A DNA stretch of 34,086 bases from Chara braunii. Taxonomy: Eukaryota; Streptophyta; Charophyceae; Charales; Characeae. Every line of letters begins with the position of its first letter. Within the stretch, counting starts at the first letter, position 1. This document shows, one piece after another, positions 1-9,805 of this stretch. The position numbers were made by a program, and so were the translations under genes. The DNA lies in contig BFEA01000013.1 of the NCBI GenBank assembly GCA_003427395.1, positions 4,539,059-4,573,144 on the forward strand, written 5' to 3'. The notes below the pieces were generated by a model, which saw only the letters and a list, made by a program, of their open reading frames with translations, was not told where the DNA came from and did not search any database.

Positions 1-1190
1 CATTGGTTGTTCCAACAGTTATATGCATGTGTTCTCACTAGTCACACTCTGGCTTTGTGCATTTCGTACACTTGGTGATAGTCCGATTCATCCTTGGCTG
101 CTCCACTAGTCACATGCATGTGCTCTAACTAGTCACACTCTTGCTTTGTCCATTTCATACACTTGGTGATAGTCCGATTCATCCTTGGCTGTTCCACTAG
201 TCATATGCATGTGTTCTTACTCGTGACACTCTTGCTTTGTGCATTTCGTACACTTGGTGATAGTCCGATTCATCCTTGGCTGTTGTACTAGCCATATGCA
301 TGTGTTCTCACTAGTCACAATTTTGCTTTGTGCATTTCATACACTTGGTGATAGTCTGATTCATTCTTGGCAGCTCCACGAGTCATATGCATTTGTTCTC
401 ACTCGTCACACTCTTGCTTTGTCCATTGCACACACTTGGTGATAGTCCGATTCATCCTTGCCTGTTCCACTAGTCATATGCATGTGTTCTCACTAGTCAC
501 ACTCATGCTTTGTGCATTTCATACACTTGGTGATAGTCTGATTCATCCTTGGCTGTTCCACTAGTCATATGCATGTGTTCTCACTAGTTACACTCTTGCC
601 TTCGGCATTTCATACACTTGGTGATAGTCCGATTCATCCTTGGCTGTTCCACTAGTCATATGCATGTGTTCTCACTAGTCACACTCTTGCTTTGTGCGTT
701 TCCTTGGTCATAGTCTGATTCATCCTTGGCTTTTCCACTAGTCATATGCATGTGTTCTCAGTAGTCACACTCTTGCTTTGGTCATTTCATAACTTGGTGG
801 TAGTCCGATTCATCCTTGGTTGTTCCACTAGTCATATGCATGTGTTCTCACTAGTCACATTCTTGCTTTGTGTATTTTATAAAGTTGGTGATAGTTTGAT
901 TCATCCTTGGCTGTTCCACTAGTCATATGCATGTGTTCTCACTAGTCACACTCTTGCTTTGTGCATTTCATACACTTGGTGAAAGTCCGATTCATCCTTG
1001 GTTGTTCCTCTAGTCATATGCATGTGTTCTTACAAGTCATACTCTTGCTTTGTACATTTCGGACAGTTGGTGATAGTATGATTCATCCTTGGTTGTTCCA
1101 CTGGTCATATGCATGTGTTCTCACTAATCACACTCTTGCTTTGTGCCTTTCATACACTTGGTGGTAGTCCGATTCATTCTTGGTTATTCG
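1..1190 (+). repeat. 91-bp satellite array, about 13 units (5' LTR copy)
   Basis: Units begin around ACTTGGTGAT and recur at exact 91-bp spacing (for example 70, 161, 252). Each carries ACTAGTCATATGCATGTG, in which the palindromic hexamers ACTAGT, CATATG and ATGCAT are packed together. Units differ by scattered substitutions and a few 1-7 bp indels. Open frames across it are side effects of the repeat; 91 is not a multiple of 3, so no frame is kept. The same array lies at 25733-26995. Confidence 0.95.
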
Positions 1191-1980
1191 ACTTGACACA
1201 CGCATGGCCTAACGAGACCCCCCATGTTCCAATCGAATGTGGTAAATAGGAGGTAAGAAAAATGACTTTTTTCCCCCACTAGGACTGCTGTTATTGCTGT
1301 TGCTGTGCATAACAATGTTGCTGCTGCTGTTGATGACTGATCAAGTCCCTTGCTGCAACTGCTGCCACTGGAAAACCAATGGCCAACCCCCGGAGCACGG
1401 GCCAGTCCGAAAATGGGACTAAGGGGCAGTGCGACCAGGGGGCACTTTGGCAAGTTCCGTCAAAACAGGGATATGAGGGTTGGGGTTTCTCAGACCTTAT
1501 ATCCTAGGCATAAATAGATGACCTGCAGAGCCTGCAGATCATCTTAGTCCATTTTTTTGCAAAAACGGAAAATGGACTTTACCGAACTGTTCACCTTGAG
1601 GCCTGGACGGCGCCCGAAAACGGCAAGTAGGGGCAAACGACGACGNAATCCGACCAAACTTGGTGGGGTGCTTCCATAGGGTGCAGACAGCGAGCCCACC
1701 GAATTAGGACTGATTCTGACATCGTTTGGGTATGGAAATGCAAGTCTATGTTTTTCGGTTGTCCCCCTTTGGGCAAAAAAACGGCAAAATCTGCAAAATC
1801 TACAAAATCTGCAGATCTGCAGATCTGCAAAGACTGTGTTTTCTGAAATCTGTGTTTTCTACAAGTTTGTGCTTTCTGCATATTTGTTGTAGGACTAGTG
1901 CTGCAAGATTGAAGTTTTTGAAGTCTGGGACAAAGGAAATCTTAGGGAGACAAAGTCGGACGCGTAAAGTAGGATGAAGT
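1191..1980 (+). other. Single-copy LTR segment between two satellite arrays
   Basis: No credible gene. It matches 26996-27825. It contains a short run of CTGCAAAAT / CTGCAGAT 8-9-mers at about 1790-1835 (longer in the other LTR, about 27600-27668) and one N at 1646 that aligns with G in the 3' LTR. Confidence 0.6.
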
Positions 1981-2930
1981 ATCAGATATCTCACACCGTC
2001 TTCCTCCTCCATCTTCTTCACCCATTCACCATAGTCGACCACCTCACACCGTCTTCCTCCTCGATCTTCTTCACCCGTCCACCATAGCCAACCACCTCGC
2101 ACCATCTTCCTCCTCCATCTTCTTCACACATCCACCATAGCCAACCACCTCACACCATCTTCCTCCTCCATCTTCGTCAAGCATCCTCCATAGCCAACCA
2201 CCTCGCACCCTCTTCCTCCTCCATCTCCTTCACCCATCCACCATAGCCAACCACCTNAAGCATCCTCCATAGCCAACCACCTCGCACCCTCTTCCTCCTC
2301 CATCTCCTTCACCCATCCACCATAGCCAACCACCTCACACCATCTTCCTCCTTCATTCTCTTCACCCATCCACCATAGCCAACCACCTCGCACCATCTTC
2401 CTCCTCCGTCCTCTTCACCCTTCTTCCATAGCCAACCACCTCACACCATCTTCCTCCTCCATCTTCTTCACCCATCCACCATAACCGAGCACCTCGCACC
2501 ATCTCCCCCCTCCATCATCCTCAACCATCCACCATAGCCAACCACTGCATACCATCTTCATCCGACATCTTCTTCACCCAGCCACCAGAACCAACCACCT
2601 CGCGCCATCTTCTCCATCTTCTTCACCCATCCACCATAACCAACCACCTTACACCACCTTCCTCCTCCATCTTCGTCAACCATCCTCCATAGCCAACCAC
2701 CTCGCACCCTCTTCCTCCTCCATCTCCTTCACCCATCCACCATAGCCAATCACCACACATCATCTTCCTCCGCCATCTTCTCCAGCCATCCGCCATAGCC
2801 GACTACCTCACACCATCTTCCTCCAGCATCTTCTTCACCCATCCGCCATAGCCAACCACCTCGCACCATCTTCCTCCTCCATCATCTCCAATCATCCTCT
2901 ATAGCCAACTGCCTCACGCCCCCTTCCCCC
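1981..2930 (+). repeat. 53-bp pyrimidine-rich minisatellite, about 17 units (5' LTR copy)
   Basis: The unit contains CATCTTCCTCCTCCATCTTC, then a CACCCATCCACCATAGCC-like part, then AACCACCTCGCA. Spacing is 53 bp (for example AACCACC at 2090 and 2143). It matches the array at 27826-28760. The G/W-rich open frames on the - strand here come from the repeat and I do not call them genes. The N at 2257 sits at a unit junction and probably marks an assembly ambiguity. Confidence 0.93.
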
Positions 2931-3052
2931 TTCATCTCATTCACCAACCGAAGGCCATGACCGAAGGGGCGTAAACAAGCAAGGTAGAGAAAAGAGGACC
3001 TTAGGTAGGACGGTGAGACAAGTATGGGAGAACTTGATTAGGAGTAGGAGGT
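2931..3052 (+). other. Short LTR spacer
   Basis: Single-copy link between the minisatellite and the CT tract, matching about 28761-28885 in the other LTR. No feature recognised. Confidence 0.5.
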
Positions 3053-3087
3053 CTTTCTCTCTCTCTCTCTCTTTCTCCCTCTCTCTC

Positions 3088-3121
<34 letters not shown>

Positions 3122-3161
3122 CCTCCCTCTCTTTCTCCCTCTCTCTCTCTCTTTCTCTCTG

Positions 3162-3204
<43 letters not shown>
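3053..3204 (+). repeat. (CT)n microsatellite in 5' LTR
   Basis: About 150 bp of CT dinucleotides with interspersed TTTC, CCTC and GT interruptions. The matching tract at 28886-29003 is purer and shorter. Ser/Leu-rich and Arg/Glu-rich open frames over it are low-complexity artefacts. Confidence 0.97.
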
Positions 3205-3208
<4 letters not shown>

Positions 3209-4231
3209 TGTGCGCGCGCTTCCTCCCCCCGTATCCTCTTTTATCCTCCTCTCCCTTGCCTCCTCTTCTTCGCCCTTCACCACCGCCTCCCTCCCCCCTT
3301 CCTCATCCTTCTCTCATAATCTAAAAGCCTTGACCCTACCTCATCTCCCTCTCCCCTCTTGGTGTATAACTAACCCTCGCCTACTCACGTGTTACATTCC
3401 CAAGGAACGAACAGTGAAAGGAATTTGTCCTCACTTGGTGGAGAAAGTGGGTGAGGGAAGGGTTGCCGGTCCCTTGTGCCGTCAAGAAGGAAAGGAAAAG
3501 GGACCTTTGAGAAATTGGAAGAAGGCAAGTCTGGAAAATGAACTAGAAAGAGTTGGTACTTAAAGCAAGGTCACTTGATTCAACCATTACACCAACTGCC
3601 TGACTAAGGGAGGAGATTGGCCTGGACTGAGGAAGGAAAAGGAAAGCACAAAGGGCTAAGGAAAACTGAACTTAGGCTTGTGGGAGGGATTATGTGTTGA
3701 CCCCATGTGGGGGGATGCTTTGCATAAATTGTGTTGGATGTGCAGGTAAGTAGCCTAAAGAGTCATTAAGCGGGAATGGGTCTCGGGTATGCCGAGTTCC
3801 AAAGAGAAAGTGGGACCGAGATCAAACGGGTTGTGGACTTAACCCTTGCCCTTGAATAAGTTCTTGAGCATGTTTGTGCAAAGCAAAGTCGGCCATAGCA
3901 AATTGCAAGACATAAGGCGGCCAAAACGGCCGCCTAGATTAAAATGAAAAATTTGGGCGTATATGCGGGATGGGGCCCGGAAAAGACTAGGGGGTGTATA
4001 GGATAAATGCATAGGCTGGACAAAGGGGAGACATGTATGATGTATGTGACAACGAAAGGTACGAGTAGGATGACCAAAATGGAAGCAGGCAAAAACCCTA
4101 GGGAGGCGTAGGGGAACCGGGAGACATGGTCTGGGGGCCCGAGCCGAAGGGCGGCCGCTCGCTCAACAAGGCTTTGAGGAATCCTAACTTAGTGAATGCA
4201 TGCGTGACCCAAGGATGACGCTTAGCCTGCG
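3205..4231 (+). other. Single-copy 3' part of the LTR (proposed U3 end)
   Basis: Matches 29004-30014. I see no conserved coding: the open frames here are not shared intact with the other LTR. It holds a NotI-type GCGGCCGC around 4153 and a purine-rich stretch around 3475-3560. Confidence 0.5.
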
Positions 4232-4258
4232 CATAAAAGAAGAAAAACTTTCAATAAA
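4232..4258 (+). promoter_or_regulatory. TATA-like box and poly(A) signal of the 5' LTR
   Basis: CATAAAAG at 4232-4239 is followed 14 bp later by AATAAA at 4253-4258. Both are kept in the 3' LTR (30015-30022 and 30033-30038), although a small deletion shortens the gap there. Inference: transcripts start near 4265-4275 and, in the 3' LTR, end soon after the AATAAA. This gives a short R, a U5 of about 290 bp and a very long U3 that holds all the satellites. Confidence 0.4.
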
Positions 4259-4362
4259 CCACCAAGACTGCTTGAGCACTGGAATGAGCAATTGCATGAT
4301 AACACTTCAAAGCATCAAGAAAAATCACGATTAACGAAAAGTTTTGGCGATTCTACCATGCG

Positions 4363-4405
4363 GCGAGAGGGCGGAGCTACATCCCCGATGTCAAAGCTCT
4401 CTCGC
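4363..4405 (+). promoter_or_regulatory. Conserved 15-bp stem-loop in proposed R/U5 (5' LTR)
   Basis: Nested arms: GCGAGA (4363-4368) with TCTCGC (4400-4405), GAGCT (4374-4378) with AGCTC (4395-4399), and ACAT (4379-4382) with ATGT (4388-4391), closing a CCCCG loop. In the 3' LTR all 30 paired bases are unchanged and only the loop differs (CCCCA), while close flanks differ. It would lie about 100 nt into the proposed transcript. Role unknown; packaging, dimerisation or translation control are possibilities by analogy with retroviral leaders. Confidence 0.5.
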
Positions 4406-4567
4406 AAAGTGGCCCATCCCCATCCATCTCAAAGCACTAGGTGGGGGTGCCCCTGTGATGTACGCTCCACGCCCTCGGCATTGGTGCGGGTGGAGCAGAG
4501 CCAACGAGGACCCGAAGTGGGGTCGACTCAGACTCAAAAGTCTAACAGGGTACGGCCCTACAAAAAA

Positions 4568-4584
4568 TGGTGGAGGTGACGAGC
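4568..4584 (+). promoter_or_regulatory. Primer-binding site, best fit tRNA-Ala
   Basis: Five A residues after the LTR end, TGGTGGAGGTG begins. Its complement reads CACCTCC-A-CCA, a tRNA 3' end with A73. The T in CACCTCC falls at position 70, which fits the G3-U70 pair that marks alanine tRNAs. Complementarity to a T-arm beyond about 11 nt is not evident. Position right behind the LTR is the main support; the tRNA identity is inference. Confidence 0.5.
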
Positions 4585-6345
4585 ATAGGGTTAAACTGAC
4601 CCTTGCGATTCGGGGGGGGGGTGCCCTACGCATGGTCGTGTACACAACCAAAGAGAAGGAAATTGGACTTAAGTTTGCTCTTCCCTTTGAGAGAATCAAA
4701 ATTGAGAGTGGTTGGGCGCATGGCATGGCCAGGCCTAGAGGTATAATATGCATGCTACACACTTGGTCAACTCACTCCTTTGTGGAGTATCTTTAGCCCC
4801 CTCCTCCGGTGCTGGTGTTCGCCAGTTTGGAGAAGCCTCGGGCAAATTGCAGGTTGACCCTTCCTCTTCGTGTGAAAGAAGGGTTTTTGTTACCTCGCAA
4901 GCGGTTGGTGCTTCGGTTTCGGCCGGTGTCCAATGAAAATACCGGGGCGGAGTGATCCGGTCGACTGGGTGTTATTCTCTCTTCTTCTTCTGAGCCCAGC
5001 AGGCTCATTTTTCTATACACTTGAGATGTTTGAAGGAACCTACATGAATAAAACAGGTCATCAAGAAGGAACAATCCTACCCTATGAAAGGACAGACAAA
5101 CGAAGATAAAGGGAATGAAGGGAGTTGCTAGACTCCTAAGAAAACTAGCTCACCCTTGAGGACTCTCACGAAAAGGAACCAATCACTGTGTATGGAAGTA
5201 AGGGGAATGACACTCATTGTCCTGAGAGAAAACCGTGAGGTATGGGTAGGAAGCGCTGGGTGCACCAAGGGGAAGGCACTTGTACTATGTGTATCCCACT
5301 TGGGTCTTGTGATCTGCATGAGTGGAAATTGAGCATCCTGCCTTTCGGAAGGAAAGGATGGGTCTGAACCAGCTGGGTAGGTTGGGAAAAGTTGTTTTTC
5401 TTGTAGTGTCGCCAGGTCTCATGTGTGGGAGGTTGGGCTACCGGGCTGTGAGGCAGGAGTTCGTCTCGCTGGTTGATTACTAGCACTCTCTCCCAGGCGG
5501 ACCGAGCATGGTTCGGCACCTTGCCCAGTCGGGATGCGAAACATCTCCTCAGGCGGGGCGAGTGCTTGTCGGTAGACGGAGGAGGATTGCTGCATGTGGG
5601 ACAAGGAGGGAGCCTCAGAGACAATTAGTAGCCTCTCGTAGTACGGCAGGGGAAAGGATGATTCTTATTGAACCGATGGAAGTGAATGTCCGAACGACTG
5701 ACTTTTGCTCCTAACGGGGTGCACGGGGTGATTCCCGGTGCCAACGGGGGTATGCGAGAGCGACAAAACGGGATGGGGTATTTTGGGCAAATGGAGAGGG
5801 GTAACACCCTGCCTTGAGCCTGGATAACACGCTTGCGACGGTTGAGCTGCGCTTGAGGTATGGGATAAAACTCTACTGAAAGTACCAGCGGAGAGACCAC
5901 ATTGAGGAAGGTCGGTGAGGAGATAACCGGTCTATGTGTGAGATTGCTTAGACTTCCTTTTTTGTGTATTCCCCCCTCTGTAAGGTTGGCCGAGGTCTGA
6001 GCTATTGGACGGGGCAATGCTTCTGGTCTATTCACACCCCTGCCTAAGTCTACACGAGTGAGATATGATTGGAAGGAAGGAGGATAAAAGTCAGTTGGAA
6101 TGGAACCAAGAGAAGGAATGTAGGATATCCTGGCCGACTGGAGGTGCTCTGGGAAAATGGTACGTAGGAATGGGGAGGTAGATTAGGGAGACCTGGGTGA
6201 GGGGTCTGAAATAATTCTCATCCAGGACGTAGATTGACCTGACCGGAAGGGTCGTTCGGTGCTCTCTTTTGGAAACAGGAATCGGGTGCTTGAAAACAAG
6301 ATGGTGCGGTGACTGTCATCTCCAATCTATTCCAGCAGCCCGAAA
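4585..6345 (+). other. Noncoding leader of the internal region
   Basis: No + strand reading frame here resembles a known domain. A G9 run lies at about 4610-4618. On the - strand, 5214-6035 is open apart from one stop, but the predicted product is proline-rich and unrecognised, so I do not call it. Confidence 0.5.
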
Positions 6346-7094
6346 ATGTTGGTAGATGTAAAGGACAAGGTATCGGTCGTCCTCCTGGAAGAAGGAACAT
6401 TGACAGACTTAGAGCCAGCCTATCAAACTGTAATGCTGGACGAGGAGGACGCGTTCCTCTGGATAGAGACGACATGGACTAAGGTCAGTCTAACGAGATT
6501 GTCGCCAAGCTTGATGAATTTGGAATTTTGTGGGATGGTGGAAGCTCGAGGCCTTGTCCCAAGATGGGGAAAATGTTATGGTCGTGGATCTGGTGCTAGG
6601 AACCGCTCCGGACGAACAATTTAGGAAGGTAGAAAGGGAGGTTGTACGGGCCGTGTGTCAGCGGGCGGAGATCGGAATGGAAAGGGTAGATGTGCGAGTG
6701 GAACTCGGGGATAGGGGGAATGTGAGACAGCTCGTCAGAATAATGAGATGTGTGCTACCTGATTTTCTGGTGGACGCGGTCTTCGAGACCTGGAGTAGGT
6801 TGGTGCAGATATGCCAGTCCATGACCAACCTTGGGCTGTACTAGTGCGCCACGGAGGACTTCTTCAGGCTGTCGGTGGAAATGGGCCCCTTTGAAGGAAA
6901 TTGGGCGCGGGAACTAGCCGAGATGTTGAATTGCCTTAGTATAGACAATGTCTATGTCCCTAGCCCGGTACACTGGGATAGTTTACAAAAATGTGGCAGT
7001 AGGGGAAACCTTCCTGGAAGGAGTGAGGGAATTGTTCTACGACAGAGAGGATGACCTCAGTGACAACGATGAGGGGGACGAGATAGAGGACTGA
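6346..7094 (+). pseudogene. Unknown module, tandem copy 1
   Basis: Unrecognised family. Three reading-frame segments are joined by frameshifts: 6346 to about 6560 starts with an ATG (MLVDVKDKV...); about 6560-6980 then runs through a TAG at 6842; about 6985-7094 ends in an acidic tail (EDDLSDNDEGDEIED). The landmark motifs shared with the later copies are PDFLVDAVF, then FFRLSVEMGPFEGNWARELAEML, given here as two parts: FFRLSVEMGPF and ARELAEML. A GETFLEGV..LF segment follows. Spacing of the motifs is like that in copies 3 to 5. It sits between the LTR and gag, where some large plant elements (Ogre) carry an extra ORF1. Homology to that ORF1 is not claimed. Confidence 0.55.
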
Positions 7095-7130
7095 GATTTC
7101 TAAGGAAAGGAACTTATTTGAGGGAAACGA

Positions 7131-7333
7131 GTGGCCGACGCTGTGCAGGAAGAGGTGATGACTAGAGAACAACTGCTGATGGAATGCACTTTCAAAGGAT
7201 GGAAGCCAAGGCGACTCAGAGGGGAGGTAGAATGCTTATACCAACAGAAAACGAGTGGAGAGGAATCATGTGCGATTATGTTGGGTTTGAAGTTGCCCCG
7301 GAACTATCATACCTATTCATAGAACGGATCTGA
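7131..7333 (+). pseudogene. Unknown module, tandem copy 2, shortened
   Basis: Only a C-terminal part remains. After a frame change near 7230, it reads NEWRGIMCDYVGFEV then APELSYLFIERI and a TGA at 7331-7333. The W-x-x-I ... SYLFIERI pattern lines up with W-D-A-I ... SYIDDVFKRF of copy 3. The preceding segment (about 7155-7230) may be the degraded GPF region. This is a partial copy, so homology is weaker than for the others. Confidence 0.4.
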
Positions 7334-7912
7334 AACCCGGTAAGGGAAGAGGAAGGATGGGACGAGATAGCGGAAGGAAATGTGAAATCGGTTGGAACGA
7401 TCATTCTTTCCGAGAAAGGGTGGCACTTGTTTTGCACTGCACTGGCAGCGTGACATGATCTGATGTGGCTTATGGGAAACGTGGAGGCAAGGAGCCGAAA
7501 GGAGGGTGAGAGGTTCGCTAACGAAGGGTGGGATGAAGTCAGTAGTAGGGTCGTGATGGGGGGATGGAAGGAACTCAAGCCTCCCTTCCTACGTACAACG
7601 GTTCGGGTGTCGGGGTTCCTGGTCGATTGGTTTGGGGGTTTTGACCACATTTTAAGCGTGGCCGATTCCATGAAATGGACGCACATAGAATGTGCCTGAT
7701 TGACCGAGGAGTTTTATAGGACCTCGTTGAAACACGGGCCCTTCTACGACGATAGAGCCTGGGAGTTGTTCACCATTTTGAGAATAGGTAAGTATAATCG
7801 TCTGGAGGTGGACGCGGAGACCTGGGATGCCATAATTAGCCCGGAGGCGACAGCTGCTTCGTCGTACATAGATGACGTTTTTAAACGCTTTGAGGTAATG
7901 TGGTTCGACTAA
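7334..7912 (+). pseudogene. Unknown module, tandem copy 3
   Basis: One frame runs throughout, broken only by TGA at 7451-7453 and TGA at 7697-7699, and ends at TAA 7910-7912. This makes it the best preserved copy. Motifs in order: SVGTIILSEKGWHLFCTALAA (shared GWH core), then VSGFLVDWFGGF, then EEFYRTSLKHGPF, then WELFTILRI, then ASSYIDDVFKRFE. The GWH segment aligns with LPEVGWHSVGIGIAQ of copy 5, and GPF...YIDD with copies 1, 4 and 5. The YIDD here is not a reverse transcriptase motif: no RT palm motifs surround it, and the true RT YIDD is at 14256. No known domain recognised. Confidence 0.6.
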
Positions 7913-8129
7913 GAGACAGGGAGCTTGGAGACCATGACGAACCAAAAATGGAGGGGATGTATGTAAACTAAGGGGTAACGTAGGGTAGGAGGCATGTACA
8001 TTAGCTAAGCGGGGCGCACATGAGGATTAAAACAGGGGGGGGCGTCCGACTACTGTGGGCGCAATTGCAGATCGCTGACAAGGAAGTAAGACAAGAAGGG
8101 TAGTACGAAATGGCTGAAGAAGGACGTTC
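7913..8129 (+). other. Spacer between module copies
   Basis: About 220 bp without a reading frame I can support. It may contain eroded remains of the start of copy 4. Confidence 0.4.
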
Positions 8130-8877
8130 CTTGAGGACCGCCCACAGGGAATTGAGCCACCTAGGGAGCGGGAGGGCGACATAGAAATCACCATGCCAAC
8201 CCAAAACAAAATCCGACATCCTGTAGTGGATTGGGTCGGAATCGAGCTTTTGGAAAACACGGTGTACCTGGTAACCGAAGTGGAATGGCATGCGGAAGGG
8301 AGTAGGGCGGATGGAATCCGGATCCGCGAGGGCACGTACGTGCGAAGGGGCGGTTATACCTATCGAAGGGTGGGTGGCGCACCTTTGGGGTCACATTAGC
8401 ATCCGAGGGAGACTCGTTGGGTATGTTCGAGGGCGCCTGGCAGCTAGTATGGCAGGCGGGGTTCGAGTTCGCCGATCCTGAGCGGGACGAAGTCACGGCG
8501 GATCTAAGGGTGGCTATGGTAGGAACCTTTAGTCTACCTAGTGAGAACGTACGAATGAGATTGCCGCCCTTTTTACTACAAAGGATGGGTGGCGAGGCGT
8601 ATGTCAGGCAGGCAGTGGCGGCCCTGACCGACTTAGCTTTGGAAGAAGCAATGACGTACACTACCGAATCTTTCTAGAAATGGGGCCGTTCGACAGTGGG
8701 GAAAGGTATGAGGTACTATGCATACTACACACAACTTTGACAACAAAACCAAGGATTCCACTAATCAATGACCACGTCTTGTGGGACGTCATCCAGCGGG
8801 AGGTAGGCCTGTGCCCGGCTTACATAGACGATCTATACCGGCTGTACGAGCTGCCAGAGGAAGACGCTGCCCCCTGA
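8130..8877 (+). pseudogene. Unknown module, tandem copy 4
   Basis: Read in three frames. About 8130-8399 gives ...EREGDIEIT, then NTVYLVTEVEWH, and ends at a TAG. 8417-8661 gives FEGAWQLVWQAGFEF and RLPPFLLQRM. About 8655-8877 gives YRIFLEMGPFDSGERYEVL and then CPAYIDDLYRLYELPEED before TGA. The VTEVEWH, LPPFLL, LEMGPF and YIDDLYRLYE segments match the same landmarks, in the same order, as in copies 3 and 5. Two frameshifts and one stop make it nonfunctional as it stands. Function unknown. Confidence 0.6.
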
Positions 8878-9125
8878 AAGATAACTAAGAATGGAAGAAT
8901 AGTAGAGGCTAGAGAAGAAGAATGAGGGCATAAAAGGAAAAAGACGAGGTAGGCGGACTGTTGCTGAAGATAGGCTGTAATCCTCTCTGTTTCGGCCATG
9001 CAGGAGATCACCGATCGACGATGGCGGCAAGACGCGTCCAGACGACACGCCAGCCCCAGTACCCCGGCCCACCCTGGAATAATAGCAGGGGGTGGGAAGT
9101 ATCTCTTCCGGCAAGTTTTGAAGTC
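8878..9125 (+). other. Spacer between module copies 4 and 5
   Basis: A short EITDRRWRQ-like reading near 9005 resembles the EITMPTQNK start in copy 4 and may be the eroded 5' end of copy 5. Nothing else recognised. Confidence 0.35.
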
Positions 9126-9805
9126 TGAGGAATCAATGCAGAATGGCGGGCCGTAACCTTGGGAAGGGACTGCACCTTTGTGATGGTGGAATGTTTGTGG
9201 ACAGGGATGCGGTTTAACCGGGGGCCTGGGGATGACCTATACTCGAACTTGGAAGTAACCGAGACTTTGTACCTACCCGAAGTTGGGTGGCACTCGGTGG
9301 GGATCGGAATAGCGCAGGGTCACGAGCTAACCCCGGTTTTTCGGTGGGCCGCCCGGGTATTGACGAGGATAGGTCAAACACTCAGGGGCGGGAGGGCCTA
9401 CGGACCAGGGTGGAAGTAGGGAGCTGACGAGGGTTTAGTGCACCGGCAACCCCGCTGAGGTGTCAAATCCGTCGATTCATGATAGACCTCATCTTTGGGA
9501 GCCTTCCTAGGGCACATGATTTGGCGTACTCAGGAACAATGTGGGTGGACCACTTCCCACCTCAAGCCATTGGGATGTTTTACGATATCTCCATAGAATA
9601 TGGGCCATTTTGGGGGAACCAGGCCCAGGAGCTACTGGAGGTCGTCAATATTATGATATTTGGGAAACCGCGGTTAGCCTATGCGGAATACAAACACATA
9701 ATTTGGAGAGAAATCGAGATAGGGGAGAGCTATCTAGCAGGGGTGGCTCAACCGTTCGAGGAGCCTACGGAACCAGAAGGGCCACGAAGACGAGAGCGAG
9801 ACTAA
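9126..9805 (+). pseudogene. Unknown module, tandem copy 5
   Basis: Two frames. About 9137-9419 gives CTFVMVECLWTGMRF, then VTETLYLPEVGWHSVGIGIAQ, and ends at TAG. About 9428-9805 gives IRRFMIDLIFGSL, then MFYDISIEYGPFWGNQAQELL, reported here as FYDISIEYGPF plus QAQELLEVV. It then gives WREIEIGESYLAGVAQPFEE and a charged tail. All landmarks of copies 1 to 4 are present. One frameshift separates the halves. Function unknown; the product is small, moderately acidic and tryptophan/phenylalanine-rich. Confidence 0.6.

Larger units (their letters stand above)
1..4562 (+). mobile_element. 5' LTR, left-truncated by the window
   Basis: The segments in order are a 91-bp satellite (1-1190), a single-copy part (1191-1980), a 53-bp minisatellite (1981-2930), a (CT)n tract (3053-3204) and a single-copy 3' part up to ...CTACA at 4562. 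Each has a counterpart in 25733-30342. Identity by eye is about 97% around 3841-3960 and about 88% around 3961-4140, with many C/T and G/A differences, which suggests an old insertion. The end at 4562 is set by loss of similarity and by the terminal CA; the bases after it differ (primer-binding site here, older gag at 30343). Confidence 0.8.

Noticed and set aside
1800-2396. Repeated Gly/Trp-rich open frames on the - strand
   Set aside because: By-product of the 53-bp minisatellite, whose length is not a multiple of 3 and so cannot keep a frame.
3013-3324. Ser/Leu-rich and Arg/Glu-rich open frames over the CT tract
   Set aside because: Pure low-complexity translation of (CT)n.
3743-3751. CAG|GTAAGT splice-donor-like site in the LTR (TAG|GTAAGT at 29526-29534)
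   Set aside because: Lies upstream of the proposed transcript start and has no identified acceptor; short consensus alone is not enough.
4093-4100. Plant telomere-like AAACCCTA (telo-box)
   Set aside because: Single occurrence, and disrupted at the matching place in the 3' LTR.
4344-4796. 150-codon open frame crossing the LTR-internal junction
   Set aside because: Crosses the primer-binding site and is not kept in the 3' LTR half; probably chance.
5214-6035. Long open frame on the - strand (one stop at about 5625), proline-rich
   Set aside because: No recognisable domain, no start context, not supported by any second copy. Antisense ORFs exist in some plant gypsy elements, but nothing here shows selection.
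7870-7885. YIDD in module copy 3, suggesting a second reverse transcriptase
   Set aside because: None of the surrounding RT motifs are present; the same place in copies 1, 2 and 5 reads differently. The real RT YIDD is at 14256-14267.
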